Below, one piece after another: positions 5,527 to 9,623 of a DNA stretch of 9,623 nucleotides (the stretch's first letter is position 1; each line of letters starts with the position of its first letter). The notes below the pieces were generated by a model, which did no database searches, was not told where the DNA came from, and saw only the letters and a program-made list of their open reading frames with translations. Source of the DNA: CAXSDR01 sp964236445 (GTDB lineage Bacteria; Actinomycetota; Actinomycetes; Motilibacterales; Motilibacteraceae); assembly GCA_964236445.1 (NCBI GenBank), contig CAXSDR010000118.1, forward strand, positions 1-9,623. The letters are read 5' to 3'. The position numbers and the translations under genes were made by a program.

Positions 5527-7140
5527 ATGACCGTGTCCTCCGGCCCTTCGGCCCCCGCCGCGTCACCACCCACCCCACCGATCCCACCCACCCCGCCCAC
5601 CCCGTCCACCTCGTCGACCGCGTCCACCCCGTCCATCCCGTCCCCGACCGCCTCACCCACCTTGCCGGCGATGTCCTCGACCCGGATCAGGGTGACCCTG
5701 GTCGGGGTCATGCTCGCGATGCTGCTGGCCATGCTGGACAATGCCATCGTCGGGACCGCGTTGCCGACGATCGTGGGAGATCTGGGTGGGCTGAACCGCC
5801 TGGCGTGGGTGGTGACCGCCTACACCTTGGCTACCGCGATCTCCACTCCCGTATGGGGCAAGGTCGGGGACCTACGCGGCCGCAAGAAGGTGTTCCTGAG
5901 CGCGATCGTGGTCTTCGTGGCCGGCTCGGTGCTGTCCGGTGCCGCCCAGTCGATGATTCAGCTGATCGGGTTCCGGGCACTGCAGGGACTCGGCGCCGGC
6001 GGCCTGGCAGTCGGGGCGTTCGCGCTGATCGGTGACATGGTGCCGCCCCGCGAACGCGGCCGCTATCAGGGGATGACCGCGAGCGTCACGGCCCTCGGCA
6101 CGATCGGTGGCCCGCTGCTCGGCGGAGTCGTGACCACCCACCTGGGCTGGCGCTGGGCGTTCTACATCAACGTGCCGCTGGGCATGCTGGCCTTCGGCTG
6201 GTGCCAGGTGATGCTCCAGCTGCCGGCCAAGCGCAGGGCGGCACGGCTCGACTGGCTCGGCACCGCGCTGCTCGCGGTCGCCATCACCGGCCTTGTGCTG
6301 GTGACGACCTGGGGTGGCACCTCCTACGCCTGGACCTCACCGCAGGTGCTCGGCGTGGGCGTGCTGGCGGTCGGGGCGCTGGCCGCGTTCGTCGTGTCTC
6401 AGCAGCACGTCGCCGAACCGGTCCTGCCGCTGCGCATCTTCGCCAACCGCAACCTGCCGTTGGCCTCGGTCATCGCCGCCGTGGTCGGAGCCACGATGTT
6501 CGGCTGCGTGGTCTATCTGCCGCAGTTCCAGCAGAGCGTGCAGGGCGCCAACGCCACCGGCTCCGGGCTGCTGCTGCTGCCACTGGTCATGCCCATCGTG
6601 CTGCTTTCCCAGATCGCGGGAAAGGTGATGTCCAAGACGGGCAAGTACAAGGTCTTCCCGCTGTTGGGCGCCGGTTTCCTGATCACCGGCATGGCGTTGC
6701 TGTCCACCATGAGCGTCGACACGAGCCGCACCGCTACCAGCTTCTATATGGTCCTGGTCGGCATCGGCCTGGGCTGCACCATGCAGATGACCACGCTCAT
6801 CGCCCAGAACAGCGTCGCGATGACCGATCTGGGCGTCGCGTCTGCCGCCGTCACACTGTTCCGCACCGTCGGCGGGTCCGTCGGCGTCGCGCTGTTCGGC
6901 TCACTCTTCACCCGTGCACTCACCGCCGGGCTGCCGGGTGGCGCCACGACCCAGCCCACCGCCACGCAACTGGCCCACCTGCCCGCTGCCGCCCGCGATG
7001 CCTACCTGCACTCGGTGGCTGCCGGAACCGACCACATCTTCCTCACCGGAGCCATCATCGCCGTCGCCGGACTCATCGCCGCCTACTTCGTCCACGAGGT
7101 GCCGCTGCGCGGCAAGGCTGCCCCCGCGCAGGCCGACTAG
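5527..7140 (+). CDS. DHA2-family (14-TM) MFS drug exporter
   Basis: Inner-membrane proton-coupled multidrug exporter of the EmrB/QacA (DHA2) group, 537 aa. Family motifs are clear: motif D1 LDNAIVGTALP (70-80), motif A GKVGDLRGRKK (111-121), motif B RALQGLGAGG (150-159) and the antiporter motif C GTIGGPLLGG (191-200). Hydrophobic segments are compatible with 14 helices, the last near 505-522. Residues 1-48 form an unusual Pro/Thr/Ser-rich tail before the first helix, presumably cytoplasmic. The start is set by AAGGAG 8 nt upstream. It is transcribed away from tetR, so induction by a TetR ligand is likely. The substrate cannot be predicted; related proteins export cationic dyes, antibiotics and antiseptics. 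The nearby cupin enzyme suggests a toxic organic compound. Family and role as exporter are well supported; the substrate is unknown. Confidence 0.94.
   Translation: MTVSSGPSAPAASPPTPPIPPTPPTPSTSSTASTPSIPSPTASPTLPAMSSTRIRVTLVGVMLAMLLAMLDNAIVGTALPTIVGDLGGLNRLAWVVTAYTLATAISTPVWGKVGDLRGRKKVFLSAIVVFVAGSVLSGAAQSMIQLIGFRALQGLGAGGLAVGAFALIGDMVPPRERGRYQGMTASVTALGTIGGPLLGGVVTTHLGWRWAFYINVPLGMLAFGWCQVMLQLPAKRRAARLDWLGTALLAVAITGLVLVTTWGGTSYAWTSPQVLGVGVLAVGALAAFVVSQQHVAEPVLPLRIFANRNLPLASVIAAVVGATMFGCVVYLPQFQQSVQGANATGSGLLLLPLVMPIVLLSQIAGKVMSKTGKYKVFPLLGAGFLITGMALLSTMSVDTSRTATSFYMVLVGIGLGCTMQMTTLIAQNSVAMTDLGVASAAVTLFRTVGGSVGVALFGSLFTRALTAGLPGGATTQPTATQLAHLPAAARDAYLHSVAAGTDHIFLTGAIIAVAGLIAAYFVHEVPLRGKAAPAQAD
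5563..5658 (+). repeat. C-rich degenerate repeat coding a Pro/Thr/Ser tail
   Basis: Imperfect CCCACCCC/CCCGTCCACC-like units, strongly biased to C and nearly free of G in the first half, encode residues 13-44 of the exporter (runs of PPTPP, PSTSS, STPSIPSP). The units are mostly multiples of 3 bp, so slippage would alter tail length without a frameshift. Confidence 0.75.
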
Positions 7141-7388
7141 GGCGACCTCGTGCTCGAGCGCGAAGCCCGAGCGAAGGAGGTTCGACCTCACCCAGTGAGT
7201 GGCCCGCTCAGCGGCTCGCCGTGCGCCACGATCACCGTGCTGTGGTCCTCGCCGGGCGCCGCAGCCTCTTCAGCGGTCAGCTCGACAGGCGGCCGGGGTC
7301 TCAAGTCGCGTCACGTCGACTCGCATGTGAGAGTTTTGCCGACCCGGAATCGACCGGGATGTGCGGCTCCACAGTGAGGAAACGCGAA
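7141..7388. other. Non-coding gap after the DHA2 exporter
   Basis: I see no convincing gene here. A short stem at 7152-7159/7165-7172 with a gcgaa loop (one mismatch, no T-tract) lies 11 nt past the exporter stop and may end its transcript. AAGGAGG at 7175-7181 looks like a strong ribosome site, but the nearest starts (such as GTG 7195, spacing 13) give only an unlikely 60-codon frame. A 5-bp CCCGG/CCGGG hairpin sits at 7343-7358. Confidence 0.4.
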
Positions 7389-7568
7389 GTGGCCTACACC
7401 CCGCCCGTCGGCTGGATCGAACGGCCCTCAGCCACCGACAGCGAGGAGCGGGCCTGGGTCATGTTCCACCAGGACCGGCATTGCGCGCGCATCGACCCCG
7501 AAAATGCCATCCTCCTCAGCGACCGCCCCTACTCCGCCCGCCGCTGCCCCTTCTGCGCCAAGGTCTGA
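7389..7568 (+). CDS. Small putative zinc-binding protein
   Basis: Protein of 59 aa, soluble, with no signal or membrane segment. It has the pattern HQDRHC followed about 27 residues later by CPFC near the C-terminus; His/Cys plus CxxC is a plausible single zinc site, and the Y-S-A-R-R-C-P-F-C ending resembles short Ada-like or zinc-ribbon proteins I recall from actinobacteria. GTG at 7389 is chosen because GAGGA (7376-7380) lies 8 nt upstream; an in-frame GTG at 7374 would add five residues (VRKRE) but overlaps that site. It stands alone between two exporter units, facing the 3' end of the second. No named family can be assigned. The function, perhaps nucleic-acid or redox-related, is unknown. 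Coding status rests on the ribosome site and the Cys/His pattern. Confidence 0.6.
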   Translation: MAYTPPVGWIERPSATDSEERAWVMFHQDRHCARIDPENAILLSDRPYSARRCPFCAKV

Positions 7569-7775
7569 CCGGCAACGCACGTCCGATGACGCCGTGGCGC
7601 ACAGCATCACTGGGCAGGTCCACCGTGCGGCGCAGACGAGGCATCGAAGTCGTGGACTCAATATCCCTCGACACCTTGTCGCCGTCGAAGGCGTGACGAG
7701 ATGGACGCACGTGACGTTCGCCGTACGCGCTACCGGGGCTCGGGACGGCACCGGACGGCATTGTCGCCCCCCGGC
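7569..7775. other. Convergent intergenic region, no gene seen
   Basis: None of the six frames gives a recognisable protein or a start with a ribosome site. Arms ccgggg (7733-7738) and ccccgg (7769-7774) could pair around a 30-nt loop just past the MFS stop at 7776, a weak terminator candidate without a T-tract. Confidence 0.4.
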
Positions 7776-9008
7776 TCACCCGCTCGCACCTCCTCTTGCG
7801 GCCAAGGAGGGGAAGTCCCGGTGGCGCTTCGCCGGGCCGAGCAGCAGCACCAGCGGAGCCACGGCAAGGGTCGCGGTCATGATCCACATCGTTTGCCGCA
7901 CGCCGAGCAGTGTGGCGAGGACGCCGGCGACCAGAGCGCCGAGAGGCATGGCGCCGTAGTTGACGAACTGCATGCCGACGAGAACGCGCCCCAGGAGAGG
8001 GCGGGGCGTGTAGGCCTGCCGGAAGCTGTTCTTCAACACGTTGCCGATCACTACTGCGGCGCTGAGGCCGCCTCCTCCGATGACGACGAGTGCAAGACGT
8101 GATCCCGGTGCCGTCAAGGGGAGGAGCAGGGCGAAAGGTCCGGCGACCAGACTAGAGATCTGCATGCCTCTGGCGCTGCCGAAGCGTGCGCCCACCTTGC
8201 TCGCGCTGACCGCCCCGAGCAGCCCTCCGGCACCCATGCCCGAGATGAGCAGACCCGCGATGGCCGGCGTGGTGCCCACCTCGCGCAGGAGGAACACCAC
8301 GAGGAGGGACTGGTATCCGGTGAGCGCGAAGTTGCAGGCCGCACCGTAGCCGGCGAGCGTCCGCAGGTAGGGGTCGCCGGCGAGGAAACGCAGTCCTTCA
8401 TGCATCTCTGCGCGGAGGCTGGAGTTGGGGACGGGCGCTCGACGGTCCTCGGTGTGGATCCGTGACAGGCAGACAGCGGACACGGCGTACGTCGCGGCGT
8501 CGAAAAGCAGGCAGCTAGCCGGACCGACCGCTTGTGTCAGCAGCCCGGCAAGACCCGGCCCTGCGATCTGAGCGGTGGCGTCACTGCCCTGCAGCTTGGC
8601 GTTGACCCTGGCCAGGTCCTCCGCGACCACGAGATCCGAGACGAAGACGTGGCAGGCGGTCTGGAAGAAGACCCCCAGCACCCCGAGGGCAAGCGCTACT
8701 GCCAGCAGCGGCAGATACGTGAGTGAACCGACCCACGCTGTGATCCCGACACTGGTGAGCAACAGCAGGCAAGCACCGTCGCAGGTGAGCAACACCTTGC
8801 GCCGAGGTAGTCGGTCCACCCAGGCACCTGCGGGCAGCCCGATGGCCAGCCAAGGCAACCAGGCAGCGACGGTCAGCAAGCTGACCTGCAGAGTGCTCGC
8901 GCCAAGGCCCGTCGCGGCCACGAACGGAAGGGTGACCTGGGTGACCGCGGAACCAACGGCGCTGGTGCCCTCGCCCGCCCACAGCAACCGGAAGTTCCCC
9001 ACGGTCAT
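7776..9008 (-). CDS. MFS exporter, 12-TM type
   Basis: Integral inner-membrane transporter of the major facilitator superfamily, 410 aa, in the group of EntS-like and macrolide-type exporters (MFS_3-like). It opens with FRLLWAGEGTSAVGSAVTQVTLPFVA, typical of this group (residues 6-31). A motif A-like loop GAWVDRLPRRK (61-71) joins helices 2 and 3. A PG pair at 151-152 and a charged central loop (about 183-215) divide two six-helix halves. ATG at 9008 overlaps the upstream regulator stop as ATGA, so the two are translationally coupled; a longer open frame to 9185 only overlaps the regulator gene. The basic C-terminus (PAKRHRDFPS) is cytoplasmic. Substrate is unknown; a drug or siderophore is typical for the group. 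Regulation is presumably by the co-transcribed ArsR-like protein. Confidence 0.9.
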   Translation of the reverse strand: MTVGNFRLLWAGEGTSAVGSAVTQVTLPFVAATGLGASTLQVSLLTVAAWLPWLAIGLPAGAWVDRLPRRKVLLTCDGACLLLLTSVGITAWVGSLTYLPLLAVALALGVLGVFFQTACHVFVSDLVVAEDLARVNAKLQGSDATAQIAGPGLAGLLTQAVGPASCLLFDAATYAVSAVCLSRIHTEDRRAPVPNSSLRAEMHEGLRFLAGDPYLRTLAGYGAACNFALTGYQSLLVVFLLREVGTTPAIAGLLISGMGAGGLLGAVSASKVGARFGSARGMQISSLVAGPFALLLPLTAPGSRLALVVIGGGGLSAAVVIGNVLKNSFRQAYTPRPLLGRVLVGMQFVNYGAMPLGALVAGVLATLLGVRQTMWIMTATLAVAPLVLLLGPAKRHRDFPSLAARGGASG

Positions 9009-9583
9009 GGACGGGCAGGCACGCCATAGGCGAAGACCATCACGGGCTCTCGGCGCTGACCGTCCGCGGGGACGGTCCGTTCGCCCCAACCATCGAACAG
9101 AGCAGTGACCTGAGCGGAGAGCTCGGCGAGTTCGGCCGGAGTGAGATGCAGCCACCTGTCGGTCGAGAAGTCCGCATCCTCCCAACGTCCACGTTCGTCC
9201 TCGTCAGCGGCGTGCCACGTTTGCACGAGACCGGTGTGCCGGTTCAGGCTCAGCGACTGCGCGGCCTGTGCCACCGCAGCCCCTGCCGGGTCGTTCGAGA
9301 AGTCGGCTGTCGACCAGCGCACAGCTGGGGCGATCAACCGCCACCAGTGTTCCCGCTTGTCCCGTGCCAGCTCCGATGCCTCCGCGACAAGGCCGGCGTC
9401 CGCGAGCACCCGCAGGTGGTGGCTGACGTTGGCCACTCGCTGCCCGGTGTGTTCGGCGAGCACACTCACTGTTCCCGGCCCGTGCACCTTGAGCACGTCC
9501 AGTAGCCGTCGCCGCAGCGGATGGGCCATGGCCGCGAGCACCCTCGAGTCAGTTATCTGCCGGATGTCACGCGACTGGTTCAC
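9005..9583 (-). CDS. ArsR-like winged-helix transcriptional regulator
   Basis: Transcription regulator of 192 aa with an N-terminal ArsR/HTH_20 winged helix: DSRVLAAMAHPLRRRLLDVL (12-31), then the helix-turn-helix TVSVLAEHTGQRVANVSHHLRVLADAGLV (38-66) and a wing near 70-85. There is no cysteine anywhere, so it is not a classic thiolate metal sensor. The C-terminal part (100-192, Trp- and acid-rich) is probably a ligand-binding or dimerisation region; similar proteins are often paired with an MFS exporter. It is the first gene of a two-gene operon, and its TGA overlaps the exporter ATG. The GTG at 9583 has GGAGG only 1 nt upstream, which is too close to be ideal; an in-frame TGA just upstream excludes a longer form, and later starts would cut into the conserved first helix. 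The family call is firm; the ligand is unknown. Confidence 0.9.
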   Translation of the reverse strand: MNQSRDIRQITDSRVLAAMAHPLRRRLLDVLKVHGPGTVSVLAEHTGQRVANVSHHLRVLADAGLVAEASELARDKREHWWRLIAPAVRWSTADFSNDPAGAAVAQAAQSLSLNRHTGLVQTWHAADEDERGRWEDADFSTDRWLHLTPAELAELSAQVTALFDGWGERTVPADGQRREPVMVFAYGVPARP

Positions 9584-9589
9584 GCCTCC

Positions 9590-9618
9590 AGCGTCTCAGT
9601 GCAAGCCTCGTTGTGCAA
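9590..9618 (-). promoter_or_regulatory. Putative promoter/operator of the arsR-MFS operon
   Basis: On the minus strand TTGCAC (9618-9613), 17 bp and GACGCT (9595-9590, weak -10) precede GTG 9583 by 6 nt. A second TTGCAC copy (9604-9599) lies 14 bp downstream of the first, inside the spacer, where a bound repressor would block the promoter. The upstream part is cut by the window edge. Confidence 0.35.
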
Positions 9619-9623
9619 GAGAT

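Noticed and set aside
7195..7377. Possible small gene after AAGGAGG at 7175-7181
   Set aside because: Spacing to the nearest GTG is 13 nt, the product is low-complexity, and no relative is recognised.
6201..7388. Long plus-strand frame through the DHA2 exporter that continues into the small zinc-type gene
   Set aside because: The exporter is certain in another frame. Only the last part, from GTG 7389, has its own ribosome site and Cys/His pattern.
7321..7388. Possible recombination site or intron-like end near gtgcggctcc
   Set aside because: No integrase, reverse transcriptase, flanking repeat or conserved intron domain V could be found.
9009..9185. N-terminal extension of the second MFS protein to 9185
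   Set aside because: It overlaps the regulator gene in another frame and adds a non-family Arg-rich leader; ATG 9008 with the ATGA overlap fits the family start.

Overview
The window looks like chromosomal DNA of a high-GC actinobacterium. I infer this from the GC-rich third codon positions, the frequent GTG starts, the starts preceded by TANNNT boxes instead of Shine-Dalgarno sites, and the families present (RsbW-like ATPase with GAF domains, MmyB-type regulator, DHA2 exporter). The sequence does not fix the genus; a Micrococcales or Propionibacteriales member would fit.

Layout. (1) 1-717, minus: the N-terminal two thirds of a HisC2/Pat-type aminotransferase, running off the left edge. (2) 718-858: a compact divergent control region with two leaderless-type promoters, four TTCTC repeats at 10/10/11-bp spacing and a strong dyad. 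(3) 859-3414, plus: a large sensor protein with an RsbW/SpoIIE-type ATPase domain and three GAF domains. It stops exactly where a PP2C (SpoIIE) phosphatase domain would be expected. (4) 3461-4039, plus: the ligand-binding half of an MmyB-family regulator with no HTH half, probably a remnant. (5) 4072-7140: a cupin-EF-hand fusion protein (minus), a TetR regulator (minus) and a divergent 14-TM DHA2 drug exporter (plus). This looks like an efflux or detoxification cassette. (6) 7389-7568, plus: a 59-residue putative zinc-binding protein between two stretches with no recognisable genes. (7) 7776-9583, minus: an ArsR-like regulator and a 12-TM exporter, translationally coupled by an ATGA overlap.

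How the parts may work together (inference). TetR probably represses the divergent exporter and itself; two GTT/AAC dyads lie between them. The cupin gene has its own promoter, whose -35 box contains the TetR stop codon, so it can be transcribed separately. The ArsR/MFS pair is a second self-contained efflux unit. The left half (HisC, sensor kinase-like protein) looks like ordinary chromosome. The facing truncations around 3414-3476 look like an old rearrangement boundary, with accessory transport and regulatory genes to its right.

I found no tRNA, rRNA, CRISPR array, transposase or integrase. I do not see a clear new defence system. The most unusual items are the cupin-EF-hand fusion, the phosphatase-less ATPase-GAF protein beside the headless MmyB gene, and the repeat-rich control region at 718-858.
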